From assembly GCA_030762895.1 (NCBI GenBank), contig CM061068.1:82963840-83027839 (forward strand): a stretch of DNA of 64,000 nucleotides, given 5' to 3'. The notes under the pieces were generated by a model. That model did not search any database. It was not told where the DNA came from and saw only the letters and a list, made by a program, of their open reading frames with translations. Source of the stretch: Sophora flavescens (taxonomy: Eukaryota; Streptophyta; Magnoliopsida; Fabales; Fabaceae). This document shows, piece by piece, positions 10,570-21,905 of this stretch. Each line of letters starts with the position of its first letter. Position 1 is the first letter of the stretch. The position numbers and the translations under genes are program-made.

Positions 10570-12248
10570 TGTAACACCCTGCTTTTTCGTTAAGTGATTT
10601 TATTAGCTTGTTTTGTTGTTTAAGTTAGTTTTGTTAAGTTAAAATAGTAGGCTAAGGTCTTAGTGGGATTTTTGGCTTAAAAGTCCCTTTCTGGTGCATA
10701 TGCACGCCCGTGCTCACTAGCCAGCACGCCCGTGCTTAAAAGGCTAAAGCGTGTTTCAGTTTTTAAGTTGAGCACGCCCGTGCTCAATGTGCTGACCGCG
10801 TTTCGCTGATGCTATAACCAACAAGACCGTGCTCAGGTCCGGCCTATATAAGTTTGGCACGGAACCCGAGGGTTAACATGAAACCCTATTTTGTTAGTTA
10901 CAGCAGCCACTGTTGCGACCTAGTGTGCCTCCTTCCCTATTTCCTCTTCATCCATTGCTATAGTGGAGTTTTGCAAGCCGGTTGGGAAGCTTGTTTGATT
11001 TGTTTCAGTTTAGAGGTAAGGTTCCCTTCCCTTGTGGTTTCCTTTCATAATTTTTGAATGGGAAACTAATGGGTTTGTGTTTGGTTTGGCTAAGGTTGAG
11101 TTTGTGTTGAGCCTCTTTGGGAACCGAGGGCAGTTTGCTGTTTGGAGCTTACGTTGGAGCGACCTTCAATCCAGATATGAGGAAAAGGGTAATGTATATC
11201 ATAGGCATTGGGGGTAGTGTAAGGTAAAAGGGGTTCCCATGACCCCGGTTTGTTGTGTACGTGTATATGATTAATATGATGGTTTGTTTGATTATGATAA
11301 CATGATCTTGGTTGTTAATATGTTGTTTATATGCCTATGTTCATACTACGTTCTTGATGTTTATGTTAGTTATATGAACATGATGATATGTTGATGGTTG
11401 CTATTGGCATAATGTTGTTGGTTGAATGGTTGATACAATGATTGTGATGATAGTGTTGTTACTATGTTGATAATGACGTTTAGTACTAGAATATGTTGTT
11501 GTTGGTGGATGTTCGACATAGGGGAGGTCGTCCTAGAGTATGGCGATCTGGCCATCCATGGTAGGTTAGCCAAGGTTTGGTAACTGTGGGCCCCCGTGAC
11601 GAGGCATTCGATGGTTTGATGCATTGGCTATCCAAGGAGTAGGTTCTACGGCATTGAGTAGATTCTCAATGTGGATATTTAACTCCAAAGTCGTTCATCC
11701 TTAGTTAGTTTGGATTCACATGCATAATGGAGTAGCAGAGTAGTGTTGCATTGCACCGCATAGCATGCTTGTTTTGATGATGTTGATGTATGATGTTATA
11801 TATATATGTTGATGTATGCTTGTTTGGTTACCTTGCTTCCTATCTCCATGCCGTATATGTTTACATGATTCTTACTCCCCTCTTTCTTTGTTTGTTTGTT
11901 TGGCATGATTGGAACCTTGCAGAGAATGGTGAGCAGTCAGGATATGAGTGACTCAGGAGCCACCACTCATAGTTAGGACTTTTCCTTATGTTTTAGTTAG
12001 TTCAGTTGTATTCCGAGAATTTCATTCCGGAACGGTTATACCAGCTCTGTTGTGACATCGGGTTGGGTTATGTTGTTTTTCTTTTGATTTAGTTGTTCCA
12101 AACTTATTTTATTTTCCACGTTTTGAGAACTCGTTCATGTGAGACCTACCAATGGACAAATGTTTTATTTTATCCAGTAAATGCATGTTTTGTCTTATAT
12201 CTTTATCTTTAATTTTCTTTATAACATGCGGGGTAGCAGGGTGTCACA
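10570..12248 (+). repeat. Gy-A 3' LTR (internally deleted)
   Basis: 1679 bp, TGTAACACCC to GGGTGTCACA, followed by the target duplication CTTGG. It has the upstream palindrome cluster (10701-10834) and TATA box (about 10844). Relative to the 5' LTR it lacks 690 bp between two copies of ATGTTGTT (4629-4636 and 5319-5326), including the downstream palindrome cluster. Confidence 0.9.
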
Positions 12249-12253
12249 CTTGG

Positions 12254-12355
12254 GGGTAGCGTAAGACGAAGGGTTACCCATGACCCTTTCCTTTGATAAC
12301 ATGTCTATATGATTTTTTGTCTGTTTGTTGTATGATTCTTAACTGTTATGATATT
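12254..12355 (+). repeat. Gy-B 5' LTR, second segment
   Basis: A short continuation of the Gy-B 5' LTR between Gy-A and Cop-1. It resumes directly after the CTTGG duplication. No gene. Confidence 0.7.
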
Positions 12356-12537
12356 TGTTGGAGAATCAAGAAATTTTCCCTGATTTTATCCTCTTTGATT
12401 CTATTTGATTTTATTTTGTTTTATTTCCTTCCTTAATTATAGGAAGAGATTTGATTTGATTTACCTTTATTGTAATCTCTCTATAAAAGAGACTCCTACT
12501 ATGAATGAAATCACAACAATTATTCCATTGCCTTCTA
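12356..12537 (+). repeat. Cop-1 5' LTR
   Basis: It opens TGTTGGAGAATCAAG, typical of copia LTRs, with TATAAAAGAGAC near 12483 as a possible TATA box. The end is uncertain (about 12525-12539) because the primer site that follows is mutated: TGGTATCTGCAGC near 12540 where TGGTATCAGAGC is expected. Confidence 0.6.
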
Positions 12538-12766
12538 TATGGTATCTGCAGCTTTAGGTTAGAGTTCTTTTCTCCCCTCCATAGCGGCATGCCCAAACTC
12601 ATGGAAGCACGCCCTTACAGGCGCTGTTGAAGACAGTCGCAAGGTGACATGAGGCGGCTCAGGCAGTGGCGGTGGCAGCCTAGGCAGCGGCGGCGTAGGC
12701 ACATGTAGTGAGAATCGTGTATTCCAAGCTAGTACCTCTGATCAAGAGAAGCAGTCTTCTTCAAGC

Positions 12767-13354
12767 TTGATTCCTTTCACTAACGAACAAATAGATCAAC
12801 TGTACAAACTTCTTGAGTCTCAAACTCCTTCCTGCTCCATAGCCCAGAAAGGTAACTTTGTTAAAATTGCCCTTCTAAGTGTCAACCATACTTGGATTGT
12901 TGATTCAGGTGCTACTGATCATATGACAGGAGAGTCTAGTTTCTTTTCTTCATATAGTCCTTGTGCAGGTAACCAGAAAATTAAAATTGCAAATGGTTCT
13001 ATATCAGCCACTGCAGGGAAAGGGTCCATTGTCCTGTCTCCAACGATAACTCTCCAAGATGTCCTTCATGTCCCAAATTTGTCATGTAGTCTTTTATCGG
13101 TTAGTAAATTAGCCCGGGATAAAAACTGTCAAACTAATTTCTTTCCTTATCATTGTGTGTTTCAGGATTTGAACTCGGGGAGGATGATTGGCAGTGCTAA
13201 GGATAATGGAGGACTCGATTACTTTGATGATGGACTTGGATCAAAACAACAATCCCAACCAATAGGTTCCTGCTTTGAATCTAGTTTTATTTCTGATAAC
13301 AATAATGATATTATGTTATGGCATTTACGATTAGGTCACCTGAGTTTTAGGTAA
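12767..13354 (+). pseudogene. Cop-1 protease and GAG-pre-integrase
   Basis: 195 codons. The aspartic protease motif WIVDSGATDHMTG is at residues 43-55, LHVPNLSCSLLSVSKL at about 108-123, and the GAG-pre-integrase motif LWHLRLGHLSF near the C-terminus. Upstream (12560-12766) only a glycine/serine-rich stretch precedes it. The capsid and zinc-knuckle parts of gag are missing, a large internal deletion. Confidence 0.85.
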
Positions 13355-13375
13355 CTAAAATATTTATTTCCAAAT

Positions 13376-14170
13376 TTGTTTTGTAATAAAGACCCTTCGT
13401 TATTTCATTGTGAAACTTACGAATTTGCAAAACATCATCGCTCTTTTTTCCTATGCTATCTTATAAGCCAACAAAACCTTTTTCTATTATTCACAGTGAT
13501 GTTTGGGGTCCTAATAAGACAAGTACACTCTCCAATAAAAAAATGGTTCATTACTTTTATCGATCATCACACTAGACTTTGTTGGGTGTACTTGTTGAAG
13601 GAAAAATCTGAGGCTGGTCAAGCTGTAAGAAAATTCTTTAAAATGGTGCATAATCAATTCCAAGAAAATATTTAAGTCTTCATAAGTGATAATGGAAAGG
13701 AATATTTTAATATGATTTTGGGGAATTTCTTTCTTGAAAATGGGGTTGTGCATCAAAGTTCTTGTGCTAGTACACCCCAACAGAATGGGATTGTGGAGAG
13801 AAAGAATAGGCATCTCCTAGAGGTTGCTAGAGCCTTACTCTTCGAAACAAAAGTTCCAAAATACTTGTGGGTGGAGCTGTTTTAACTGCAGCATATTTGA
13901 TTAATCTTATGTCGTCCAAAGTTTTACAATTTCAAACTCCCCTTCATATTTTTAAAGAGTGTTTTCCTATGGCTCGTCTTTCAGCCAGTTTACCCATGAA
14001 GATATTTGGTTCTACTCCGTTTGTTCATGAACATAAGCATCTTGGGAAGCTAGTACCACGTGCTATAAAATGTGTTTTTATTGGATACTCTCCAAACCAG
14101 AAGGGGTGCAAGTGTTTTGATCCAAAATCAAATAGAACCAAAGAGGATAAAATCAGGGATATTTTCCTGG
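13376..14170 (+). pseudogene. Cop-1 integrase
   Basis: The copia integrase core is split over frames: WFITFIDHHTRLCWVYLL near 13545-13600, then SDNGKEYF, the region TPQQNGIVERKNRH near 13770-13810, and ALTAAYLINLMSSKVLQ-like sequence from 13867. It ends with GYSPNQKGCKCFDPKSN near 14085-14130. A TAA at 13673-13675 and frameshifts disrupt it. It stops just before the poly-C tract, where the strand of the coding sequence switches. Confidence 0.8.
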
Positions 14171-14181
14171 TTCTCCAACAA

Positions 14182-14202
14182 CCCCCCCCCCCCCCCCCCC
14201 CC
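14182..14202. repeat. Poly-C tract at inversion junction
   Basis: 21 consecutive C. Read on the minus strand it is poly-G directly following CAACTTGAGA, the place and composition of a copia polypurine tract. It looks like an expanded polypurine tract belonging to the inverted segment. Confidence 0.8.
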
Positions 14203-14203
14203 T

Positions 14204-15880
14204 CTCAAGTTGGTGCATAGATATCTATCATGCCCAACTTGCTTATCAAGTGCTCAAAATTCTATAGACTGCCTCAAGATGTTCTTCATATGGGGAGTGC
14301 ATAAACTGGCTTACAACACTCACAGAAAATGCAATATCAGGTCTGGTATGAGACAAGTAGATTAACTTGCCAATTAATCTCTGATATCTCCCAATATCAA
14401 CAGGAACATCTCCTTTCTCCCAAAGTTTCACATTTGGGTCCATGGGGGTATCGACTGGTCTACAATCACTCATTCCAGTTTCCTTTAAAAGGTCCATAAT
14501 GTACTTTCGTTGGGAAACCACAATTCCCTTTTTAGATCGAGCAACCTCTATGACAAGAAAATATCTCAATGCTCCCAAATCCTTGATCTCAAATTCTGCT
14601 GCCAAATTTTTCTTCAGTCTTCCTATTTCTATTACATCATTCCCAGTAAGAACAATGTCATCAACATAGACAATTTGTGTAGCAATCTTCCCATCAGAAG
14701 AAAATTTTGTGAATAGAGTGTGATCAGCTTGTCCTTGATTGTATCCCTGTTTCTTCATGGACTGGGTGAATCTTTCGAGCCATGCTCTCGGGGATTGTTT
14801 GAGCCCATAGAGTGACTTCTTCAATTTACACACATTTGACCCAAATTTTTCTTCAAATCCAGGAGGCCCATCCATGTATACCTCTTCATCTAGGTCACCA
14901 TTGAGGAATGCATTCTTCACATCCAGTTGGTGAAAATTAAAGGCCAATCTAAGTTGACTGCAAAGGATAAGAGAATCTGACAGTGTTCAATTTTACCACA
15001 GGAGAAAAAGTTTCCGAGTAGTCTATGCCATAAGTTTGAGTGAATCCCTTGGCCACCAAGTATGTCTTGTACCTTTCTACGGATCCATCTGAATTATACT
15101 TCACAGTGAAGACCCATTTGCAACCCATTGTGTTTTTCCCAGCTGGTAAGGTCATAAGACTCCAAGTGTTGTTCTTCTCAAGAGCTCTCATCTCCTCAAG
15201 AACAACTTCCATCCACTTTGGAATTTTTAGAGCTTCCTGTAAATTTTTTGGAACTTCTGTACTAGACAACTGTGAGGTAAATGCAGCAAAAGAGGAAGAC
15301 AAATTTGAATATGACATAAATTTAGAACAAGGATGCTTAGTACAAGATCTAATACCTTTTCTAAGCGCTATAGGGATGTCTAACTCAACTGATTCATTGT
15401 GACAATTAGGTTCAGACAAGGAGTTACCTGTATCAGGTTGACTGATTGGATTTTCCCTCGGTTCGGATTCATGACTGTGCTGGAGAGTTGATTCTTCATT
15501 CCTTTTCTTATGGTTTTTTGAAACAAAGAACTTTCCACACCTTCGGTCACCATCCTTGAACCTGTCAATTTCTTCTTCACAAGAATCATCATGTTGTGGA
15601 ATTTCGATTAGTTCATCATTATTATCAATTTCCAAGGATTGTTTGTCAGACTTTTGATTTAGAGATGTAGACCCAGATTCCACAGGAGCCTTACTTATGA
15701 TGGGAGTAGATCCAGATAACGAATCTTGGTCATTTGCTATTGGTGCAGTAGTAAAAGTCTCAGAATTGTGTGAATTTTCAGATAAAATAATGGTTTCAAA
15801 AGAATCTTCATGTGAATTCCCCCCTGAAGATGAATGTCCTTAAAAAAGGTTGTTTTTCAAAAAAAGTGGCATCCATTGTT
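14204..15880 (-). pseudogene. Cop-1 inverted segment: linker, reverse transcriptase, pol terminus
   Basis: On the minus strand from 15880 the linker begins (MDATFFEKQPFF). Next come WMEVVLEEMRALEKNNTW and CKWVFTVKYNSDGS (15683-14949). After a frameshift, RT continues (14947-14246) with LDVKNAFLNGDLDEEVYM, SLYGLKQSPRAW and an intact YVDDIVLTGND catalytic motif. It then jumps to the last codons of pol (14262-14204), which repeat 16328-16384 in inverted orientation. RNase H proper is missing from this segment. Confidence 0.85.
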
Positions 15881-15892
15881 AAAAAAATTCTT

Positions 15893-16384
15893 TACTGAGA
15901 GGAATGTTGAAATCTTTACAGATGCAGATTAGGCATGATCAGTCACCGACAAAAAATCAACTTCGGGATATTGTACCTATGTGTGGGGAAGTCTAGTAAC
16001 TTGGAGAAGCAAGAAACAAGGTATGGTTGCTAGAAGTAGTGCTGAGGCTGAATTTAGAGCAATGGCCCAATGAATTTGCGAAGGGTTGTGGATCTATAGA
16101 GTCTTGGAGGAACTCAAGATGAAGGTCGATCTTCCATTGAAGCTGTACTGTGACAATAAAACAGCAATAAGCATAGCTCACAATCTCGTCCAGCATGACA
16201 GAACCAAACACATTGAGATTGATTGCCACTTCATACAAGAAAAATTAGATGTTGGCGTTATCTGTCTTCCTTTGTGACTTCTAACCAAGAAACAGTTGAT
16301 ATTTTGACCAAGAGTCTAGCAAGACCAAATTTTGAGCACTTGATAAGCAAGTTGGGCATGATAGATATCTATGCACCAACTTGA
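15893..16384 (+). pseudogene. Cop-1 RNase H and pol terminus
   Basis: The plus strand reads NVEIFTDAD, KKSTSGYCTYVWG, ARSSAEAEFRAM, LYCDNKTAISIAHN, HDRTKHIEIDCHFI, then LTKSLARPNFEHLISKLGM and a TGA stop at 16382-16384. This is the copia RNase H with its Asp and Glu residues. Stops near 15930 and 16071 and a frameshift near 16275 break it. Confidence 0.85.
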
Positions 16385-16889
16385 GGGTGACTGGCATGAC
16401 TATTATCATTGATTGATGTTGTTTGTTATAAACATGTTAATGTTGTGATGCCATGATTATGATGAGTATGATGTTATTGGTTGTTGTTGTGCGTGCTCTT
16501 TATGAGTGTTGATTTTTGAGGATGCTAATGCCAACAATGATGTTAAAGACATTAAAATACGTTAACGATGATAAATGAGATTTAAGGGATGTTTATCCCA
16601 GTTGTTCATAAGACATGAATATAGTGTGAGAGGTAAGGTTATGTTCATAGGGCATAGTTAAAGACTATAGGATTGATTAGTGAGTGTTATTGGAACATTA
16701 ATAACGAAGCTATGATTAAAGGATTAATTCCCCATGATGATAAGACATGAATATTAATGAAGAGCAGTTAAGATTAATGAAGCTATGAACAATGGATTAG
16801 TGAGAAACCTTAGGTTTGAATATGAGATGTCCCAAAACAAGTGGCATTAGGGTCTGTGATCCTTCTGCCCAGAACAGCAGGGCCCGCAC

Positions 16890-17047
16890 TTGAGAATGCC
16901 CGTGCTCAAAGGGGAGCACGCCCGTGCTCCCATTCAAACCCAGAACTAGGCGCGCTGCTTAAGCACGTCCGTGCTCAACAGTCAGCACGATCATTTTTGA
17001 CCGTGAGCTCAGCACGATAGTGCTGAGGGTTGAGCACGACCGTGCTC
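16890..17047. promoter_or_regulatory. Palindrome cluster in Gy-B 5' LTR
   Basis: Perfect-armed copies are GAGCACGCCCGTGCTC at 16914-16929 and GAGCACGACCGTGCTC at 17032-17047. Variants are at 16961-16976 and 17010-17025. The Gy-B 3' LTR has the equivalent cluster at about 24130-24289. Confidence 0.55.
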
Positions 17048-17150
17048 ACCTATTCAGAACATAATGCAGAACAGAACCTGAAGCAGGGGTTGTCACCCCA
17101 AATGCTCTAAAAGACTTAACAAAATACCAACGGAACATGAAGACTAAATA

Positions 17151-17280
17151 CAAGTGATAAGATGTTGTACCTTGGTAGCCTAGTGTCCGCTCCAAGTGTT
17201 AAGATGTTGTACCTTGGTAGCCTAATGTTTGCTCCAAGTGATAAGATGATGTACCTTGGTAGCCTAGTGTTCGCTCCAAG
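17151..17280 (+). repeat. Three tandem 42-bp units
   Basis: The repeated core is GATGTTGTACCTTGGTAGCC, starting at 17161, 17203 and 17245. The same triplet occurs in the Gy-B 3' LTR at about 24387-24520, so it predates insertion of the element. Confidence 0.9.
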
Positions 17281-18470
17281 ACGTCCTTGATGATTAATGG
17301 TCAAGTTGGTAATCTCTAGTGTTGAACGACTAGAGTGATTAATTAATGAATACGAAATGTTAACGATAATCCTCGATAGCCGAGTGGTCGAGGTGTTGAT
17401 GGTGTTAAAACTTGGGTAGCCTATGGGCCCAAGCGGAGGTGGTGGTTGTGGTTGTGTGTTGTTTTCCATGCATTCACGCATCGGAGATGTTGATTGGAGG
17501 TTGTTCAACATAGGGGAGGTTGTCCGTGTATAAGACGATCTGGCCATCCGTGGGATTTGTCCGAAAGGGAATCAAGTATACACCATGGTGGCGCATCCGA
17601 GAATAAGATGTGTCAGCTGTCCTAGGGGTCCACCCATGGTTTGGTGAATTACCCTGGCGTTGGAGCTTATTGACCAATGTGGAAATGTAAGCCCAAAGTT
17701 GGCATCCTGAGTTAGTTTGGATCCAAGTGCATAGTAGAGGAGTGGAGCAGAACTGCATTGCATAGCATACACGTTATATGATGATGATTGTTATGATATT
17801 TCTGTTTGATATAATATGCTTGTTTGATGTATGCTCGTCTTGCTAACTGCTTCCTTGCCGTTATATTCATATATGTTTCTTACTCCCTATCTCTATGTTT
17901 CTTATTTGTGGCATGTATCATTTATGAGAGGTCGATGTGAAGACAGTTGAGGAGTGAATCTAAGGAGCCGCGACTCATAGATAGGATTTCCGTTTTCAGT
18001 AGTTGTTTCTAGTTGTATCCGAGTTATTTTATCAGATTGGTTGTACCAGCTCTATAGTGTGACATCGGGGTTGGGTTCGTTTATGGTTTTGTTTTATGTT
18101 ATGTTTTCTTTATAAATGCAACTGCCTGATTTTATAATATGTTTAAGATAAAGACTTGAAATTTTTGTGGTTAAGATATTTGTCTTCTAGGAAAGTTTGC
18201 ATAAGAAGTAAGCAATTATCGGGAATGAGTTTAAATGTAAGCAAAACTTAGGATTTTCCCAATTATTGTCTTTAGGACGTTTGAACGAGAAATAAGAAAC
18301 TTGGAGTTAGGATTGAGGTTAGTCATTTTTAATGGTTGGAGGTTGTTCATTAGGTCTTAGTGAGCCTACTGCTCAATTTTGGGATCAATCGGACTTCGAA
18401 CGAGCTCAGAACGCGAATAAACGCACTAAATGCGTGTGTGCTGCCAAGAGCCAGGCCGAGCGTTGGAGGG

Positions 18471-18590
18471 TGGCACTGAGCGCCCACCCACTGATCAGCA
18501 CTGACACGTGTCATGCATGAAAGGCCCTCGGTTGCATGCCCAGCACTGGGCGCTGGTGAATGGCGCTGAGCGCCCGTGATCAGCCTTGGA
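18471..18590. promoter_or_regulatory. LTR-C palindromes: G-box and GGCGCTGAGCGCC
   Basis: The perfect 12-bp palindrome TGACACGTGTCA is at 18502-18513, containing the CACGTG G-box bound by plant bZIP and bHLH factors. Copies of a GGCGCTnAGCGCC dyad flank it. The same set is kept in the other LTR-C copy (G-box at 44267-44278), 150-250 bp before the predicted transcribed region. Confidence 0.5.
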
Positions 18591-20275
18591 AAAAAATAAA
18601 ATAAAAGAGGTTCAACTCCTTATTTGAACCTCTTCAGATGGAAAATACAGAGTAGAACCAAATATAGATAGAGAGGAAAATATATAGAGAAAGGAAGAGA
18701 GAAAACTAGAGAGAGAAATAGAGAAAATAGGAGGAGAGCTACCAAAACCCAAACCTTCCATTGTTGAGAGCTTCAAGTTTAAAGCTGAGCAGCCTCTGTA
18801 AATCCCTCACAACACCTTCTTCCACCGTTAGATCGTGTTACAATTTCATAGAGAGGTTCTGGGTTGATAGTATTTCATATCCAACGGTTGAAACTTCTGT
18901 ATAATCCCCAGACTGTGAGTTATTTAACTTAGAAGAGGGAGATAAACTCAACCCGTGTAGCTCCTGACCGGTCACCTTGGAAGGTTCATCTTAGGCTCGT
19001 TCACCATTGGATCGAGCTGAAATTTTTGGAGAGGTAAAGGAAAGGTAGTTCTTTATTCTCAACGGTCAAAGTTTTTAACAAAGTTTTAGATTATGATATA
19101 TAGAGCCAAAACAGTGGCGGATCTTGTGATGTTTACTGCAGATTTTGAGTTTCTTATTTTGTGTCTTTCAAAATGTGATGTTTAGGTGGGATATCGGAGA
19201 TTCGGGGACCTCATTCGGTGTGAGGAAGATTCGAGAGGAGTCGAGTAGGAGTGACCTCGTAGCGTTTCCGAGGTCGTACGTTCTTCAGGTGGGGGAAAGA
19301 AACCATTTAACGTCGGAAACGGTGCGATTACATTTAATTCGATAATGGCGTAGGGCGACCAAAACCCTACAATGAGAGCGAGTAATAGAAAATATCCATA
19401 TCACATTGGGGACTACCTAATGGTACCAATGATGATATGGAAATTGTGCATTTATCACTGTTACGTCTAAAATATATTATTTTACTATATAATGATTGTC
19501 TGCTTTGACTGATTTGACTGGTTGGTTTGATATTGGAAATTGATGGATGATGATGTTATGAGTGTGTAATTATGTTATGAACATGTTATATTATTATTAT
19601 TATTTATTATTATTGGTAATGATGATTATTTTGGAAATGATGATATGAATGAAATGATGATTTCTTGACAAGATGGTATTGATGATGATTTTGATGATAT
19701 GATGGTATGTTGTGATGATTGTTATGATTATTCGTAGAGGTTGAGTAAGGGATAAGTTATGTTGAGATATGATGATGTATTAGGGAATTCGTACTTTATG
19801 TACTAGCAGTGCCTAAACGAGATAATTACTGTGATATGATGATGATGAGATTGATGAGATGAGATTATTATGAGCTTATCTATAAGATTATGATGAGTGG
19901 TTAGGGCACTAGGGGGTGACCTGAAACATGGTCCGTGATATGGTTGACCTGAAACATGGTCTGGTGGACCTGAAACATGGTCTTTGGGGCCTAGTCCTTG
20001 GAAGGAGAATTCCCGGGGTTAGGCTAACTGCGGACCGTCCCAGACATTATTTCAATTTAGTTGCAGCTATAGTTCATGCTTTGCATGAGCACCCTGGCCG
20101 TGGTTCAGAGGTGTGGACCAGATTGTGTAGCTATAATGCCATTGCTTTGCATGGGTATCCTCCATCCGCGGACGAGGGTGTGCGCCGGGGCCTCTGGGAC
20201 GTGTCATTGTTGGATATCTGGATATGACTGATACCTGTTGATGAAACATCTTAGACGTGGATTGGTGATGATTTG

Positions 20276-20280
<5 letters not shown>

Positions 20281-20342
<62 letters not shown>
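20281..20342. repeat. (TA)n microsatellite
   Basis: 62 bp of TA in C2. A second array of about 98 bp follows at 20457-20554, and a shorter one lies near 21404-21432. Confidence 0.95.
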
Positions 20343-20345
<3 letters not shown>

Positions 20346-20451
20346 CTTGGAGACGGATGTTTAGTGTCTTGTTATAGAATTAAATGTTGTTAAACCTTTT
20401 CCACGTTTGACATTATATTGTTTTTTATCCCTTTTCTTGTGTTGTGTGTTT

Positions 20452-20556
<105 letters not shown>

Positions 20557-20583
20557 CTTGTACCTCAGACCCAGCTAGTACAG

Positions 20584-21198
20584 ATGGAGCACTGGGACCA
20601 TCCATGGATGATCCAGGATCCTTGGTTTCCCCTCTCGGGGACCTTTGAGGTGGAGTGCGTTGATCCAAATGGGTGGCTAGTGGACTTAGTCACCCGTTTT
20701 ACTGTATATACAGGTCCGATGCCCATCACTTCAGGACTGGGGCAGGGAGCGCCCATTGGTTTTGTCGGCACGTTCGGTTTTGGCACGACCTTTCCCTTCC
20801 CGTTAGGACAGCCTGATGGACATATACCGCTGATGCTGCCGATGCCAGGCACGGATCCCGTCCCTTTCATGGTACCCTTTGATGTACTTGTACCAGGGCT
20901 TGCACCAGCACCTGCACCCGCACCAATTCCAGAGCCAGAGTTGCCACCCATGCAGGAGGATGACCCGATTGCTCCAGTCCAGGACATGTTGCCCCTTCCA
21001 GAGGTACCACCACCTCCAGAGGTCCGGACCACAGTTTCAGAGTCTTCTTGGGTGTCTTATAGACAGCTGCATCCCAGAGATAGTCGGCAATACAGACAGA
21101 TGTTCCAGAGGCAGTCGGATCGGAGCTTTTGCTGTGGGAGTGGAGGAGTATCTGGACCTGCCGGACCACGGGATGCTGGCGAGGGTGGTAGCATATGA
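20584..21198 (+). CDS. Proline-rich ORF inside LTR C2, unknown function
   Basis: A 204-codon open frame in GC-rich DNA within an AT-rich solo LTR. The first 70 residues are hydrophobic and aromatic (MEHWDHPWMIQDPWF). The middle is glycine-rich (residues about 52-75). Residues about 85-150 are proline-rich, with a run of AP repeats followed by acidic PEPELPP and PLPEVPPPPEV. The C-terminus is basic and serine-rich. No family was recognised and no retroelement domain is present. The start codon is uncertain because the frame is open further upstream. The corresponding part of outer LTR C0 lacks this segment, so it could be a captured host fragment or lineage-specific LTR sequence. Confidence 0.35.
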   Translation: MEHWDHPWMIQDPWFPLSGTFEVECVDPNGWLVDLVTRFTVYTGPMPITSGLGQGAPIGFVGTFGFGTTFPFPLGQPDGHIPLMLPMPGTDPVPFMVPFDVLVPGLAPAPAPAPIPEPELPPMQEDDPIAPVQDMLPLPEVPPPPEVRTTVSESSWVSYRQLHPRDSRQYRQMFQRQSDRSFCCGSGGVSGPAGPRDAGEGGSI

Positions 21199-21394
21199 TG
21201 GCTTGGGCCAGTGCCGTCAGTTAGGCGTGAGTGAGGATTTTGTTGTATTTTTAGAGGGGACTGGGTGTGGAGAGAACCGGCAAGGCATCTTTCCTTTGTT
21301 CTTTGATGTATTTTATTGATGGCACCAGTTTGTACCTATTGGGATCCCACTTATGGGATTCCCTCTAATGCATTGTATTAGGATATGATGTATA

Positions 21395-21435
<41 letters not shown>

Positions 21436-21575
21436 TTATGTTTCTTCATGTATGTTTACTATTTTATATTTTAAGTTTTAGTTTTCTGTCGTTTTTAATA
21501 TATCCGCTTAACTATAATAATGAAATTAGGTCTTAATATTTTGGGTTTTCTTTAATGGGACGTCGGGGCGTCTCA

Positions 21576-21720
21576 ATAAAAATGTTTTGGTTATTTCCGC
21601 GTTATGTTACAATGCGGTAGTCTCTGCCCGGTTTTGATAATTATATATATTTGCATGTGTTCTCTCTCTTTTATATATGTGTTATCACTTTTGAATGCAT
21701 GCGGGGTAGAGGGTGTCACA
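21576..21720 (+). repeat. Gy-B 5' LTR, terminal segment
   Basis: This matches 25342-25488 at the end of the 3' LTR and ends GGGTGTCACA. It begins with the second ATAAA duplication created by C2. Confidence 0.88.
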
Positions 21721-21725
21721 TTTAG

Positions 21726-21737
21726 TGGTATCAGAGC
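21726..21737 (+). other. Gy-B primer-binding site (initiator tRNA-Met)
   Basis: TGGTATCAGAGC lies 5 bp after the LTR end, intact and with the same spacing as in Gy-A. Confidence 0.93.
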
Positions 21738-21905
21738 AGTTCGATCATATCCGGACGTGGTATGAGTCTGTTGCGAGTCTTCTGTGTGTTTTGTTTGAAT
21801 TATCTATACTTGTTATAGATAATGATGCTCTAGTATTAAGAACCGTTAGACCTTCTTGCTTGGTTCCCTGTGTTTAACTGTTGTCTCGGGTAAATGCAGG
21901 AACCA

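Larger units (their letters stand above)
3676..12248 (+). mobile_element. Gy-A: complete but defective Ty3/gypsy chromovirus (Tekay/Del-like)
   Basis: An 8.57-kb element with two LTRs (3676-6076 and 10570-12248), an initiator tRNA-Met primer site (6082-6093), the order gag, protease, RT, RNase H, integrase, chromodomain, and a polypurine tract (10556-10569). It is flanked by a perfect 5-bp target duplication CTTGG (3671-3675, 12249-12253). A C-terminal chromodomain plus LTRs over 1.5 kb fits the Tekay/Del chromovirus lineage. At least ten in-frame stops, one frameshift and deletions in RT and integrase make it non-autonomous. The first two bases are TA instead of TG. Confidence 0.92.
12356..16387 (+). 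mobile_element. Cop-1: rearranged Ty1/copia element
   Basis: It starts TGTTGGAGAATC with a short LTR of about 180 bp and ends just after the pol stop (16382-16384) with no 3' LTR or obvious target duplication. The order protease, GAG-pre-integrase, integrase runs on the plus strand to about 14170. The linker and RT then run on the minus strand (15880 down to 14204), and RNase H is on the plus strand again (15893-16384). The gag region is nearly all deleted. The host sequence on both sides is the Gy-B 5' LTR. Confidence 0.85.
16388..18116 (+). repeat. Gy-B 5' LTR, third segment
   Basis: Colinear with about 23725-25345 of the Gy-B 3' LTR. It includes the second palindrome cluster (16890-17047) and a triplicated 42-bp unit (17151-17280). 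It ends in ATAAA (18112-18116), the target duplication of the C2 insertion. Confidence 0.85.

Noticed and set aside
17151..17280. CRISPR-like array from regularly spaced repeats
   Set aside because: Units are contiguous 42-bp tandem copies without unique spacers, inside a plant LTR.
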